From Fimbriimonadaceae bacterium (GTDB lineage Bacteria; Armatimonadota; Fimbriimonadia; Fimbriimonadales; Fimbriimonadaceae), in the NCBI GenBank assembly GCA_019187105.1, contig JABAQM010000001.1, positions 1,798,001 to 1,862,000 on the forward strand: 64,000 bases of DNA. Reading direction: 5' to 3'. The position numbers were made by a program, and so were the translations under genes. Every line of letters begins with the position of its first letter. Position 1 is the first letter of the stretch. Positions 17,313 through 26,881 of the stretch are shown piece after piece. Below the pieces are notes generated by a model. The model was given only the letters and a program-made list of their open reading frames with translations, had not been told where the DNA came from and did not search any database.

Positions 17313-18870
17313 GAAGCAGGTCAGGCTGGCCACGATATGGCGACAATCGGCCATCGGCCTCGGGTTGGCGGGACTGGTTGCCCTCATCCTTGCCGGTCTC
17401 GATGCTTTGGGTTGGATTTACGTCGAGCCCATGTGGGCGGTATCGGTCCTTGCGGCTGGACTGGCGGCCGGCGCGTTGTCGGGCTGCCTGAAGAAGATTC
17501 CATCGGAGGCGATCGTTCTCTCGGTGGACCGACGTGCGGGCTTGCAGGACCGCTTGGCGACCGCTTACTCTGATCACGAGTCGTTGTTCACACCGGAGCT
17601 CCAGGCGGATGCGCAAGATCGAGTTGCGGCGCTGCAACCGCGCCGTCTGTTCCCATTGACTTGGAGCCGGTGGCACACTGCAGCCGCCGTGATGCCCGCT
17701 CTTTCGGGATTGCTGCTCTTTCTGACGGCCAGCGGCGCCTTGCTCGGCGAGGATGCGAAGAGGGACAAAGAAACGATGCAGCAGCAAGGCGAGGCGATTG
17801 ATCGGGTTGTTGCACCGATAAAGGAGCCCCAACTTGCTAAAGATCTCAAGCCCCAGGAAGCCGGTTTGGCCAAGGAACTGGAGACGTTCAAGAAGGAGCT
17901 CGATAAAGGGCGGATGAAGAAGGACGAGGCCCTGGTCAAGGCTAATGAGCTCATGGAAAAGGCCGATCAGCTGGCCAAGAGCCGGTTCCAAGAGGCGGAA
18001 AAGACAACGGAGACCGTTGAAGACAAGCTCAGGAACGCAAAGGAAGAAGCTGATAAATCGAGCGGAATGACCACGGAACAGCGACGCCTGCAGGAAGAGC
18101 AGCAGAAAAAGCTCAGCGAGGCTCTCCAGCGACAGATCGACGATTTAAAAAGGCAACTGGAACAGGACCAGCGTAATGGCGGAGCAAACCAATCTGAACT
18201 CAAGCAGCAGCTTCAGCAGGCGCAGAAAGAATTGCAGCAGCTCCAGCTCTCCAAGGAGGCACAGAAAGCGTTCGAGGACCTTATGAAGAGCACGGAGTAT
18301 CAAGAGCTTCTTGAGATGGCTCGAAAGCTGGCTGCGGAGAGCAAGCAGGCATCGGAAAACGGCACTCCACAGTCCCAGATGTCGAAGGAGCAGTTGGAGG
18401 AGCTCAGGAAGCAACTTGAGGAGTTGGCGAAAAAGCTCAAGGACGATGCCTTTGCCAAGGAGATGATCGAGCAAATGAAGAAGGCCCTGAAGGAGATGAA
18501 GGCTGGCCAATGCATGGGTGGGGCTTGCGTCGGACTTATGAATCTGTTCGGCCTGCCGGGCAAGGGAGGCGTTTCAAAGGACCAGTTTTTCGCGAATACG
18601 GGACGGATTAACAAGCACGAGGAGGAGCAGGACAGCAAAGGAAAGACCAGCGTGACCTCCATTTCCGGCCTTCGTCGCGAGGATCAGGGCGAAGAGGCAT
18701 ATATCGAAGTCAGGGGTCCGGCATCGATCGGCGAGCGATCCAAGGTGCCGTACATCAAGGTATTGCCCAAATACCGTAGCCAGGCCGAGGCCGCCATGCG
18801 CAAGCAGAAGATTTCACGCGAAAACGAGAAGCGGGTCAAGACCTATTTCCAATCGCTCGGAGGCAACTGA
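17278..18870 (+). CDS. Membrane-anchored coiled-coil protein (DUF4175-like) of MoxR cluster
   Basis: From the ATG at 17278 (after GAGAGCGG) the product has 530 residues. Two transmembrane helices lie at about 25-75, followed by a domain with the RRAGLQDRLATAY pattern. A third helix lies near 145-160. A very long, highly charged Gln/Lys/Glu coiled coil covers about 170-410. A Gly/Cys-containing linker (CMGGACVG) and a basic C-terminal domain follow. Coiled-coil proteins of this type recur beside MoxR and DUF58 genes. It overlaps the permease gene by 35 bases and ends directly at the MoxR start. It probably scaffolds the ATPase at the membrane (inference). Confidence 0.7.
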   Translation: MQKNIPNIQQFRKQVRLATIWRQSAIGLGLAGLVALILAGLDALGWIYVEPMWAVSVLAAGLAAGALSGCLKKIPSEAIVLSVDRRAGLQDRLATAYSDHESLFTPELQADAQDRVAALQPRRLFPLTWSRWHTAAAVMPALSGLLLFLTASGALLGEDAKRDKETMQQQGEAIDRVVAPIKEPQLAKDLKPQEAGLAKELETFKKELDKGRMKKDEALVKANELMEKADQLAKSRFQEAEKTTETVEDKLRNAKEEADKSSGMTTEQRRLQEEQQKKLSEALQRQIDDLKRQLEQDQRNGGANQSELKQQLQQAQKELQQLQLSKEAQKAFEDLMKSTEYQELLEMARKLAAESKQASENGTPQSQMSKEQLEELRKQLEELAKKLKDDAFAKEMIEQMKKALKEMKAGQCMGGACVGLMNLFGLPGKGGVSKDQFFANTGRINKHEEEQDSKGKTSVTSISGLRREDQGEEAYIEVRGPASIGERSKVPYIKVLPKYRSQAEAAMRKQKISRENEKRVKTYFQSLGGN

Positions 18871-19872
18871 TTGGAAGGCGCCCAGTCCGCAACTTGGTTC
18901 CGCCAGACTTTCGAAGCGATTCGCGCCGAGGTCGGCAAGGTTATCGTCGGTCAAGCCGACATCGTCGAGGGTGTTCTCACCGGTCTTGCCGCAAACGGCC
19001 ATGTACTCCTCGAAGGGCTGCCGGGTCTCGGCAAGACACTGCTGGTGCGGTCCGTTGCCGATGCCGTTGGTTTGACATTTGGACGCATCCAGTTCACACC
19101 GGACATGATGCCGGCCGACATAACGGGTACCCAGGTGCTGACCGGGAGCGCAGAGGCGCGGGCATTCGAATTTCGCAGGGGCCCGATCTTCGCCCATCTC
19201 ATCCTTGCTGACGAGATCAACCGGGCAACGCCGAAAACCCAGTCGGCGATGCTCGAAGCGATGCAGGAGCGGTCGGTGACGGTCGCCGGCGTGAGGCACG
19301 CGCTGGAAGAGCCTTTTTTGGTGATGGCGACTCAGAATCCGATTGAGCAGGAGGGCACCTATCCGCTTCCGGAAGCCCAACTCGATCGGTTCTTCCTCAA
19401 GCTCAACGTCGGTTATCCGACCAAGGATGAGCTAGCTGAAGTGGTCGGCCGGACGACGGGCGTTAGGGCACCAACGGCCTCGTCGGTTGCGACGCGAGAG
19501 GATATCTTGAAGATGCGGCAGATTATCCGGGAAGTGCCGGTCGCCGATAACGTTCTCGATTACGCCCTCCAGATTGTGGTCGGCACCCATCCTGAGGGTG
19601 AAGGCGCCTCCGACACGGTGCAGAAGTACGTACGGTTCGGGTCTAGCCCCCGGGGCGCACAGGCGATCATCACGGCGGCGAAGGTAAAGGCCCTGCTGAA
19701 CGAGCGCTACAACGTCAGCAAGGAGGATGTGGTGCGTTCCGCCCACGCCACCCTGCGACATCGGCTCCTCTTGAATTTCGAGGCCGATGCGGACGGGGTT
19801 ACGGTCGACAACGTGCTCGACGGCGTCCTGCAAGTCGTTGAGCGAAAGGATCGCGATCCGATCGGGGTGTAG
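18871..19872 (+). CDS. MoxR-family AAA+ ATPase
   Basis: This 333-residue protein has Walker A GLPGLGKT at 49-56, Walker B ILADEINR at 111-118, and sensor 1 in VMATQNP followed by EQEGTYPLPEAQLDRF, all typical of the MoxR (AAA_3) family. The start is a TTG immediately after the upstream TGA, with GGAGG 8 bases before it. MoxR ATPases act with vWA-domain partners to assemble or activate protein complexes. The next three genes supply such partners (DUF58 and two vWA proteins). Confidence 0.95.
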   Translation: MEGAQSATWFRQTFEAIRAEVGKVIVGQADIVEGVLTGLAANGHVLLEGLPGLGKTLLVRSVADAVGLTFGRIQFTPDMMPADITGTQVLTGSAEARAFEFRRGPIFAHLILADEINRATPKTQSAMLEAMQERSVTVAGVRHALEEPFLVMATQNPIEQEGTYPLPEAQLDRFFLKLNVGYPTKDELAEVVGRTTGVRAPTASSVATREDILKMRQIIREVPVADNVLDYALQIVVGTHPEGEGASDTVQKYVRFGSSPRGAQAIITAAKVKALLNERYNVSKEDVVRSAHATLRHRLLLNFEADADGVTVDNVLDGVLQVVERKDRDPIGV

Positions 19873-19877
19873 CGACC

Positions 19878-20750
19878 ATGCCGATTTCGCTCGTTCCCTC
19901 CGAGCTCAAGTTGCTGGATCGTTTGCGGCTGCAGCCCAAGCGATCGTTCGCCGGTCGGGTCCACGGTGACCGCTTGACGCGCCAAAAGGGCATCAGCACC
20001 GAGTTCGACGACTACCGAGACTATGCCGATGGAGATGACCTGCGGCACCTAGACTGGAATGTCCTGGCCCGGCTCGATGTGCCGGTTGTCAAAACGTATC
20101 GCGACGAGGAGGATCTCTGCCTTCACGTTCTCATCGACGATTCCGCTTCAATGGATTTTGGTTCTCCAACCAAGCTCGAGCTTGCGGGCAGACTCGGCTT
20201 GGCGCTGAGCTATATTGCAGTGAATGGTGGGGATTCGGCGCAGGCACGCGCCCTGAGCGATGCTTCTCCCACCCCATCGCTACGCGGTCGGGCGTCTTAC
20301 CCTCGGCTGCAATCACGGATTCCGGAATCTGCGCTGGAGACCGTGCGCCCTATCGCGGAGTCATTGCGGCGCTGGCTGGCAACCGGACCACGGCCAGGCA
20401 TCGTCTGCCTGCTCAGCGACGGCTGGGATCCGGACCTCCCCGCCGTAATCGGCACCTTTGCCGGACGGTCCTACGAATTCTGGCTGATGCAGGTGGTCGC
20501 TCCCGAGGAGGTTGATCCCGACCTAGAGGGCGACCTGCGCCTCATCGATGCCGAGTCTGGGCAGCCGATAGAGGTGACCGCGAATCTGGCGACGTTGGAG
20601 GCCTATCAGATTGCCGCCGAAGGTCACATGCGGGCCCTCGCGACCTCCTGTCGAAGAATCGGTGGCCGGTACCGGCGAATTCTGAGTGACCAGAATCTGG
20701 AATCCGTTTTGGCGGACCTCGTTCGAGAACACGAGGGGGTTGCGGCGTGA
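19878..20750 (+). CDS. DUF58 (vWA-like) protein
   Basis: This 290-residue protein has the DUF58 signature FDDYRDYADGDDLRHLDWNV near residues 45-65. A vWA fold with a metal-ion-dependent adhesion site, DDSAS, follows near 90. It has no membrane segment. DUF58 proteins nearly always follow MoxR genes and are thought to be substrates or adaptors of the ATPase. It starts six bases after moxR and overlaps the next gene by ATGA/GTGA. Confidence 0.92.
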   Translation: MPISLVPSELKLLDRLRLQPKRSFAGRVHGDRLTRQKGISTEFDDYRDYADGDDLRHLDWNVLARLDVPVVKTYRDEEDLCLHVLIDDSASMDFGSPTKLELAGRLGLALSYIAVNGGDSAQARALSDASPTPSLRGRASYPRLQSRIPESALETVRPIAESLRRWLATGPRPGIVCLLSDGWDPDLPAVIGTFAGRSYEFWLMQVVAPEEVDPDLEGDLRLIDAESGQPIEVTANLATLEAYQIAAEGHMRALATSCRRIGGRYRRILSDQNLESVLADLVREHEGVAA

Positions 20751-22567
20751 CATTCCAGAATCCCGGCGCCTTGTGGTGGTTCCTACCGGTGGGCGGCGTG
20801 ATTCTCGCGTTGTACTTCCTCAAGATGCGGCGTCAGGACTTTCGGGTGCCGGCGGTTTTTCTCTGGCCCGAGCGAGTCGACGAGGTCCGCGCCAACTCCC
20901 TGTTTCAGAAGTTGCGACCGAATTGGCTGCTGTTCCTCCAACTGCTGGCAGCTGCGGCCGTTATCGTGGCCTTTGCCAGACCGATGAACCGCCAGTCGGG
21001 CTTCATCGGCGACGTGACCGTGATGGTTTTGGACTCTTCGGCCAGTATGGGAGCTACCGACGTGTCGCCGAGCCGTTTCGACGATGCCAAGCGACAGGTA
21101 CGGCACGCAATCGATTCCGCCAATTCCGGGGACCGGCTGGCGCTTATCGAGGCAGGTCCGTATCCAAGGGTGATCTTCCCTCTTGGCAACAATCCGGCTC
21201 TCCAGCGGCAGGCTCTGGACCGGGTGCGCCAAACCGATGCGGAAGGCAGCATGGGCGAGGCGTTACGGTTGGCAGCAGCGATCGTCGCGCAGCAGCCTTC
21301 GGGCCGGATTGTCGTGCTTTCGGACGGAATCTTTGCCGACGTCGCCAACTTCAGCCCGGGCAAGGCCCAGCTCATCTATCGAAAAATCGGGCTGTCCGAC
21401 AAGAATGTGGCAATCCAGAGTTTCGCCTCTGGTGAAACCACTGCCGGCAGAAAGCTTTTCGTCAGTCTTAAAAATTTCGGCGAGTCCGAGGGCCGCGGGA
21501 GGCTTCGTCTTTACGCCGAAGGCAAGCTCATCAACGCGTTTGATGTCCGGATTGCCGGTCGTGGAGAGTGGAGCCAGACCCTTGGGTTGCCGCCATCAGC
21601 CAAGTTGCTGGAGGCCCGCTTCGAGGGGCGGGACATGCTCGCCGCCGATAACTACCAAGCCGACGTGGCGGAGACCGGCGCGCGAATTCGTGTTCTGCTC
21701 ATCACCAGTGGCAACCCGTTCTTGGAACGGGCGCTGGCGATTGACCCCCGGGTGGTCCTGGACAAGACGTCGTCGGTGCCAGCCGCTGAAAGAGCGGGAA
21801 CGAACGGGGTTTCCAACTACGATATCGTCGTCTTCGACGAAGGGACGCATCCTGCGGTCAAGTGCCGTCGGACCCTTTCCTTCGGCGCGAGCTCCCGTGG
21901 GCTTGCCGCGGAAGTCAGCGGCAAGGGTTCGCGTGGATCGTTCGTGACCGCCACCGCTCATCCGGTGATGGCCGGCGTGGACCTCGAGACGGCTTATATC
22001 CAGTCCGTCGTTGCGGCGACGCCTGCGCCAGGATCGGAGATCGTCGCCGAATCCACGGCCGGACCCCTCATCGTTGTTCGAGAACGCAGCAACCCGAGCA
22101 TCGTGGTCGCGTTCTCGCCGATGAAATCAGACTTCCCCCTTCAGATCGGCTTTCCCATTTTCATCGGCAACGCGCTGACCTTCTTGATGGGGACGCAAGG
22201 CTCCACGGCGATAAAGGTCAAGCCGGGGGTGCCGTTCGCCTTGGCATCGGAATCCCAGGTCGAGGTCTCCGGCGCGGACGGCGTGATTGGAAAGGCGGAC
22301 GCGGAGCAAGGGTTTGCCCTCGTCCGGGGCATCGACCGAGTCGGTCGGTATGGCATCAAAGGTTCCGAAATGTCCAAGACCGTCGTGGTCGCGATGCAGA
22401 GTCCGGACGAGTCGGCGATCGCTCCGAGAGATCGCCTGAACCTGGGCGGATCGACGGTGGCTGCGGTTCGAGCCCCTAGCCGGCTATCGGATCTCTGGAA
22501 GCTGGCGGTCGGATTGGGCTTGATCGTTCTCGTCGTCGAGTGGTGCGTCTTCATGCGGAAATCCTGA
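20747..22567 (+). CDS. BatA-like membrane protein with one vWA domain
   Basis: The 606-residue product starts with the BatA N-terminal domain: a helix at 8-25, the pattern LYFLKMRRQDFRVPAV, and a second helix near 65-80. A vWA domain with an intact MIDAS, DSSAS, begins near residue 97. A long exported-type region follows, and a C-terminal helix (about 580-600) completes it. The start is GTG or the overlapping codon at 20747, coupled to the DUF58 stop. Together with the next gene it resembles aerotolerance-operon BatA/BatB proteins, in which the vWA domain faces the periplasm or cytosol and works with MoxR. Confidence 0.85.
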   Translation: MTFQNPGALWWFLPVGGVILALYFLKMRRQDFRVPAVFLWPERVDEVRANSLFQKLRPNWLLFLQLLAAAAVIVAFARPMNRQSGFIGDVTVMVLDSSASMGATDVSPSRFDDAKRQVRHAIDSANSGDRLALIEAGPYPRVIFPLGNNPALQRQALDRVRQTDAEGSMGEALRLAAAIVAQQPSGRIVVLSDGIFADVANFSPGKAQLIYRKIGLSDKNVAIQSFASGETTAGRKLFVSLKNFGESEGRGRLRLYAEGKLINAFDVRIAGRGEWSQTLGLPPSAKLLEARFEGRDMLAADNYQADVAETGARIRVLLITSGNPFLERALAIDPRVVLDKTSSVPAAERAGTNGVSNYDIVVFDEGTHPAVKCRRTLSFGASSRGLAAEVSGKGSRGSFVTATAHPVMAGVDLETAYIQSVVAATPAPGSEIVAESTAGPLIVVRERSNPSIVVAFSPMKSDFPLQIGFPIFIGNALTFLMGTQGSTAIKVKPGVPFALASESQVEVSGADGVIGKADAEQGFALVRGIDRVGRYGIKGSEMSKTVVVAMQSPDESAIAPRDRLNLGGSTVAAVRAPSRLSDLWKLAVGLGLIVLVVEWCVFMRKS

Positions 22568-22570
22568 ACG

Positions 22571-25384
22571 ATGCGCTTCACCGAACCGGCTTATCTGCTA
22601 CTAGCAATTCCACTTCTGGCGGGCCTGCTGTGGAGCTTTCGCCGTCTTCGTGGACTCCAGCGGGGCAGGAGGCGCTTCGCGACGATCCTGCGAGGAATTC
22701 TCGTTGGCCTACTCATCATCGCACTCGCGGGACCGCAATCCATGCGGGAAACCGATGGCACCTGCACGATCTTCGTGCTCGATGGCTCGGCGTCCATTCG
22801 CGACAACGAGCGGCTGCGAGCGGAGCGATTCGTGGACGAAGCGATGCAGCGTCTGACAGGCGAAGATCTTGCCGGCGTCGTTCTGTTCGGCAAGGATCCG
22901 GTCGTGGAATCGACACCCTCGCTGCAGCGATCGATGCCGCGTGTGATGGCAAAGGTCGAGACCTCGGCGAGCGATCCCGCCGCCGCCGTCCGGCTTGCAT
23001 CGGCAAGCTTTCCCGATGGCAAGAATAAACGCATCGTGCTGATCACCGACGGGAACGAGACGGACGGCGACCTTCGTGCAGCCGCTGAAGTCGCTGCTCA
23101 GGACAAGATTCCAATCGAAGTCGTTCGACTCGGAACGGACACCGCTCGCTCAGAGGTCTCGATACTGGAACTGCAATCGCCATCAGAGTCGCGCAAGGGC
23201 GAACCGTTCGAGCTGCGGGCGATTCTGGACTCCTCGAAGGCGACGTCGGGTCGCCTGGTGGTCGACCGGGATGGAGTCGTGGTTTACAACCAGCCGGTGA
23301 GCCTGCGACCCGGCCGGAACGCGATCGTCGTCAGCGACAAACTCGACGATCCCGGGTTTATGCGCTATCGGGCCACGTTTCAGGCCACCGAAGACGGCGA
23401 CTCCCGCAATAACGTCGGGTTGGGTTTCGTTGGCGTGCGCGGTGAGAGTCGCATTCTGGTGATGCAGGAGTCGCGGACACCGGGAACGCTCACCGATGCA
23501 CTGCGCCGGAAGGGGCTCAAAGTCGATGTGCTTACCCCGGGCCGCCTCCCGCTCAAGGCCGAGCAGCTTCAGCCTTATGACGCGATCATTCTGAACGACC
23601 TGAATGCCGACAAGTTCTTTGGCGGACAGATGGAGATGATCCGCTCGGCCGTGCGGGACTCCGGCATTGGTCTGGCGATGATCGGCGGGGAGAATAGTTT
23701 TCTGAGCGGCGGTTATTACGGCTCGCCCATTGCAGATGCCCTGCCGGTCGACCTTGACGTTCGCCAAAAGAAAGTTTTTCCCAGCACCTCGATTCTGATC
23801 CTGGTTGATGCCTCCGGCAGCATGTCGGTTCCGGAGGACGGCATCCCCAAGATCCGGCTAGCTGCGAAGGCAGCCGAGGAAACCGTCAACCTGCTGTCGG
23901 CTCGAGATCGAGTGGGCGTAGGGGGTTCGACCGACGGTATCGAGCTCGTCGCGCCGATGGCATCGCTCACGGATAAGGCGGCGGTGATTTCACAGGTTCG
24001 CAAGCTCGATGTGGGAGGCGGGGGTATCTACATCGAACCGACGATGCGGCTGGCGATGGAAGTCCTCATGAAAGAACCGTCGCGGGTTCGCCACCACATT
24101 CTCTTGGCGGACGGAAACGATGCCGATTCGCAGGAAGGCGCGATCCCGATCGCTTTGGCGATGCGGTCCAAGCAGATCACCACGACAGTGGTTTCGATCG
24201 GCGGGGGCAAGGACGTCGCGTTTCTTCGGCAGTTGGCGGCGGCGGGTGGTGGACGCTTCTATCTCGCCGACAAGGCCAGCAAATTGCCGGCGATCTTCAC
24301 GCAGGACACGGCGATCATGGGCCGATCGGCGATCGAGGACGGCGTGTTTCTTCCCAAGATCGCCCAAGGCGAGCCGATTCTGAAGGGCATCAATTCGAGT
24401 GGGATCCCCGCCCTGCTAGCGTACTGTTTGACCGAAGCCCGGCCCCTGGCCCGGGTTGGGATGCGAACTCCAAAGGACGATCCGCTCCTGGCGTCGTGGA
24501 CCTATGGTTTGGCGGAATCGCTGGCCTTCACGAGTGACGCCCAGCCACGATGGGCGGCGAAATGGGTTGAGTGGCCGGGATTCGACGCGTTTTGGAGCCA
24601 GGCCGCGCGAACGCTGCTGCGACGCTCCACGCGCAATGCCTACGACGCCCGAGTAGAGGGCGAGGGCGGCAAGGGAAAGGTCGTTCTCGAAGCCGTCGAC
24701 TCGCTCGGCAACCCAGCGACGCAACTAGAGGCGAAGGTGACGGTGTCGTCGCCGAGCGGCGATGCCGCACCGGTAACCATGATCCAGACGGGTCCAGGCA
24801 AGTTCGAGGGAGCATTTTCGGCTTCAAATGTCGGCAGTTACATCGTCTCAATTGCCGAAACCGACGCGGACGGCAAGCCGCGAGTGAGCACGCACGGTTT
24901 TTCGATCCCCTATCCGCCCGAATACCGTTCATTCCGGACCAATACGCCGCTGCTGGAGAAAACGGCGAGCCTAACGGGTGGCAGGCTCTTGACCAAGCCG
25001 GAGCAGGCGGCGGCGCCTCTTCCCAAGCGGCAGAGTTCCCTCACCGACCTCTGGACCTACTTCGTTTTCGCGGCCGCGCTGCTTCTGCCGCTCGATGTCG
25101 CGGTCAGGCGGATAGCCTTGCCTGTTCACGCGATTTGGTCCGGCTTCCTCGGCTTGTTCCGACGACGGCAGCAAAAGGTCGAGGTGACGGTTTCGATCGG
25201 TCGGCTGTCGGCAGCGAAGCAGCGGGTGGCCCATCGCAGCGCGCCTCCCGCCGCTGCGGGGGAGGCACGCAAGGTGGAGATGAGTGCGCCGGATGCGAGT
25301 CGGGAGCCGGCCGGAGCGGCGAAGAAGCCGGGCGGACAAACCGCCAGCCAGCTCCTGGATGCAAAGCGAAAGCGGAAAGGCTAG
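22571..25384 (+). CDS. Large membrane protein with two vWA domains and a GATase-like domain
   Basis: This 937-residue protein has two N-terminal helices (about 7-22 and 38-56). A first vWA domain carries MIDAS DGSAS near 72. A glutamine-amidotransferase-like domain lies at about 295-390 (LRKKG-type start, then MIGGENSF). A second vWA domain carries MIDAS DASGS near 415. Strand-rich modules follow, then a helix near 840-860 and a basic, Ala-rich cytoplasmic tail. This is the DUF4159/YegL-like architecture often seen at the end of MoxR clusters. It begins three bases after the BatA-like gene and ends tail-to-tail with the next gene, sharing CTAG. Confidence 0.85.
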   Translation: MRFTEPAYLLLAIPLLAGLLWSFRRLRGLQRGRRRFATILRGILVGLLIIALAGPQSMRETDGTCTIFVLDGSASIRDNERLRAERFVDEAMQRLTGEDLAGVVLFGKDPVVESTPSLQRSMPRVMAKVETSASDPAAAVRLASASFPDGKNKRIVLITDGNETDGDLRAAAEVAAQDKIPIEVVRLGTDTARSEVSILELQSPSESRKGEPFELRAILDSSKATSGRLVVDRDGVVVYNQPVSLRPGRNAIVVSDKLDDPGFMRYRATFQATEDGDSRNNVGLGFVGVRGESRILVMQESRTPGTLTDALRRKGLKVDVLTPGRLPLKAEQLQPYDAIILNDLNADKFFGGQMEMIRSAVRDSGIGLAMIGGENSFLSGGYYGSPIADALPVDLDVRQKKVFPSTSILILVDASGSMSVPEDGIPKIRLAAKAAEETVNLLSARDRVGVGGSTDGIELVAPMASLTDKAAVISQVRKLDVGGGGIYIEPTMRLAMEVLMKEPSRVRHHILLADGNDADSQEGAIPIALAMRSKQITTTVVSIGGGKDVAFLRQLAAAGGGRFYLADKASKLPAIFTQDTAIMGRSAIEDGVFLPKIAQGEPILKGINSSGIPALLAYCLTEARPLARVGMRTPKDDPLLASWTYGLAESLAFTSDAQPRWAAKWVEWPGFDAFWSQAARTLLRRSTRNAYDARVEGEGGKGKVVLEAVDSLGNPATQLEAKVTVSSPSGDAAPVTMIQTGPGKFEGAFSASNVGSYIVSIAETDADGKPRVSTHGFSIPYPPEYRSFRTNTPLLEKTASLTGGRLLTKPEQAAAPLPKRQSSLTDLWTYFVFAAALLLPLDVAVRRIALPVHAIWSGFLGLFRRRQQKVEVTVSIGRLSAAKQRVAHRSAPPAAAGEARKVEMSAPDASREPAGAAKKPGGQTASQLLDAKRKRKG

Positions 25385-26814
25385 AAGTCGCCGCCGCCGA
25401 AGTCCCCGCCGCCTCCGAAATCTCCTCCACCGAAATCGCCGCCTCCGCCTGAATCACCCCAGGAACCGCCAAAGTCGCCTCCGCCAAAGTCACCGCTGGA
25501 GTCGATCTCGCTGAACCCGCCACCCGTATCGGATTGGCCTCCGTGAGAGCCCGAGTCGTGATAGTGGTGGTGTCCGAATCCGCCGAAGCCGTATCCAAGT
25601 CCCCAGCCAAACGGATTAAACATGCTGCTTATGGCTGAGATGGCCATCATGTCGAAGAGGAAGCTGCCGGTACCGTAATGGAGGTTCGGGTTGTAGCCCT
25701 GGACACCGTACCAAGGGACAAATCGCCCGTTCTGATTCATGCCGCGCAGGCGGGGTTCGTGGCCCGTCCGCAGGTCCTCCATGTCTTCGGGGCAAACGAG
25801 AACGGTCTTCTTTTGCCCATCGATGACCATGGTGACGGGGGTCAAGTCGCCTCTTCCTGGTCGCGAGCAGAAGAAGCACACGTTCGCAACCGGCTGATAG
25901 ATCGAGGAATCGCCGGAATAGTCCTGCTGCGGCGCGATCGGTGGAACCGCGTAGGCCACTTTGGACCCGCCCGTGGCAGCGAGGATGTGCTGCTTGCCCA
26001 GCTCGATGTCGTGAAGTGCGTCACGGTAGATTTGGCCGACCGGCTGAAGCTCTTCCGGCCTTTTGGCCTCCTGCGTGGTGGCGGAAGCCTGCTCATAGAG
26101 GCCATAGGCCCGCTCCCGGTAGCTTTTGACCCGATCGGCGTCCTCGCCGGCGGGAAGCAGGTCGGCATAGTTGTCGAGGTAGCCGATTCCTTCGAGGACC
26201 TGCTGGCGAAGCGCTTCAACGCGGTTTCGCGCCTGGCTGAGCGCCAGTTTCTTCCGTCCAACCGTCGCCACCCAAATCGCAGCGCCGATTCCGACGGGAA
26301 TAAGAATGAAGGCCGCGGTAGCGGTCGTCTTGGTGGTCGAGGCCGTCCTGGCGTTTTTGGCGCCTTCTTTGGCGAGCCAGGTGATCGCAGGCGTGAAGTT
26401 ATTCTGCTGCGCGTACTTGGTTGCCTCGTTATTGAGACGGGCAAGCTTGGAATCGGCGATGCGGTCTGAATAGGAGCCGATGCCGTTCTTGGTGAAGATG
26501 ATGACGAGACCGTTTTTGATCGTCAGCCGATCTTCAAGAAGCCACTTGGCATACGAGCCGCGCATTTCCCGTCCGTTCTTAACCCACTTCTGGCCCAAGG
26601 AGGGCACGACCAAGACCTTCAGCTGCATCGGCTCGATGTCTTTGGCTGCCGCCTGGATCGCGGGAACGTCGACCATCTTCGCCGCGGAAGGATGAACCCA
26701 GATCGGGCCCTTTGCGAGAGCTTCGTAGGCTTCCTGAGTTTGGTCGGTCTTCGCCTGCGGCCAACCGATGGCGACCGCTCCGATCGCTGCGACTACCGCG
26801 AGTAAGTGCTTCAT
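25381..26814 (-). CDS. TPM-like secreted/membrane protein with zinc-knuckle and Gly-rich tail
   Basis: From the ATG at 26814 the product has 477 residues with a signal peptide. An N-terminal domain at about 25-145 looks like a diverged TPM/YgcG domain: LKVLVVPSLG, later KNGLVIIFTKNG. A membrane helix lies near 150-172, followed by a helical region. A Cys-containing segment (CFFC, then CPED) near 310-345 may bind zinc. The last 60 residues repeat GGDFGG units, like the Gly-rich C-termini of TPM proteins. The DNA encoding the tail is a degenerate tandem repeat. It is convergent with the vWA gene. TPM proteins have roles in envelope maintenance; the assignment is tentative. Confidence 0.6.
   Translation of the reverse strand: MKHLLAVVAAIGAVAIGWPQAKTDQTQEAYEALAKGPIWVHPSAAKMVDVPAIQAAAKDIEPMQLKVLVVPSLGQKWVKNGREMRGSYAKWLLEDRLTIKNGLVIIFTKNGIGSYSDRIADSKLARLNNEATKYAQQNNFTPAITWLAKEGAKNARTASTTKTTATAAFILIPVGIGAAIWVATVGRKKLALSQARNRVEALRQQVLEGIGYLDNYADLLPAGEDADRVKSYRERAYGLYEQASATTQEAKRPEELQPVGQIYRDALHDIELGKQHILAATGGSKVAYAVPPIAPQQDYSGDSSIYQPVANVCFFCSRPGRGDLTPVTMVIDGQKKTVLVCPEDMEDLRTGHEPRLRGMNQNGRFVPWYGVQGYNPNLHYGTGSFLFDMMAISAISSMFNPFGWGLGYGFGGFGHHHYHDSGSHGGQSDTGGGFSEIDSSGDFGGGDFGGSWGDSGGGGDFGGGDFGGGGDFGGGDF
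25384..25500. repeat. Degenerate tandem repeat encoding GGDFGG units
   Basis: Short units of about 15-21 bases rich in CCGCC and AAGTC/AAATC recur here. They lie within the 3' end of the minus-strand Gly-rich protein and encode Gly-Gly-Asp-Phe motifs. Copy number may vary between strains. Confidence 0.7.
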
Positions 26815-26881
26815 TCCACCCAAATGTACGCCAAAAGGCCCCTTCCCCGATGCGATTATCGCAGGGATATGCTCGGTTGTG

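Noticed and set aside
26815-26881. Fluoride riboswitch before crcB
   Set aside because: The 67-base gap is short and I could not find the conserved crcB-motif elements.
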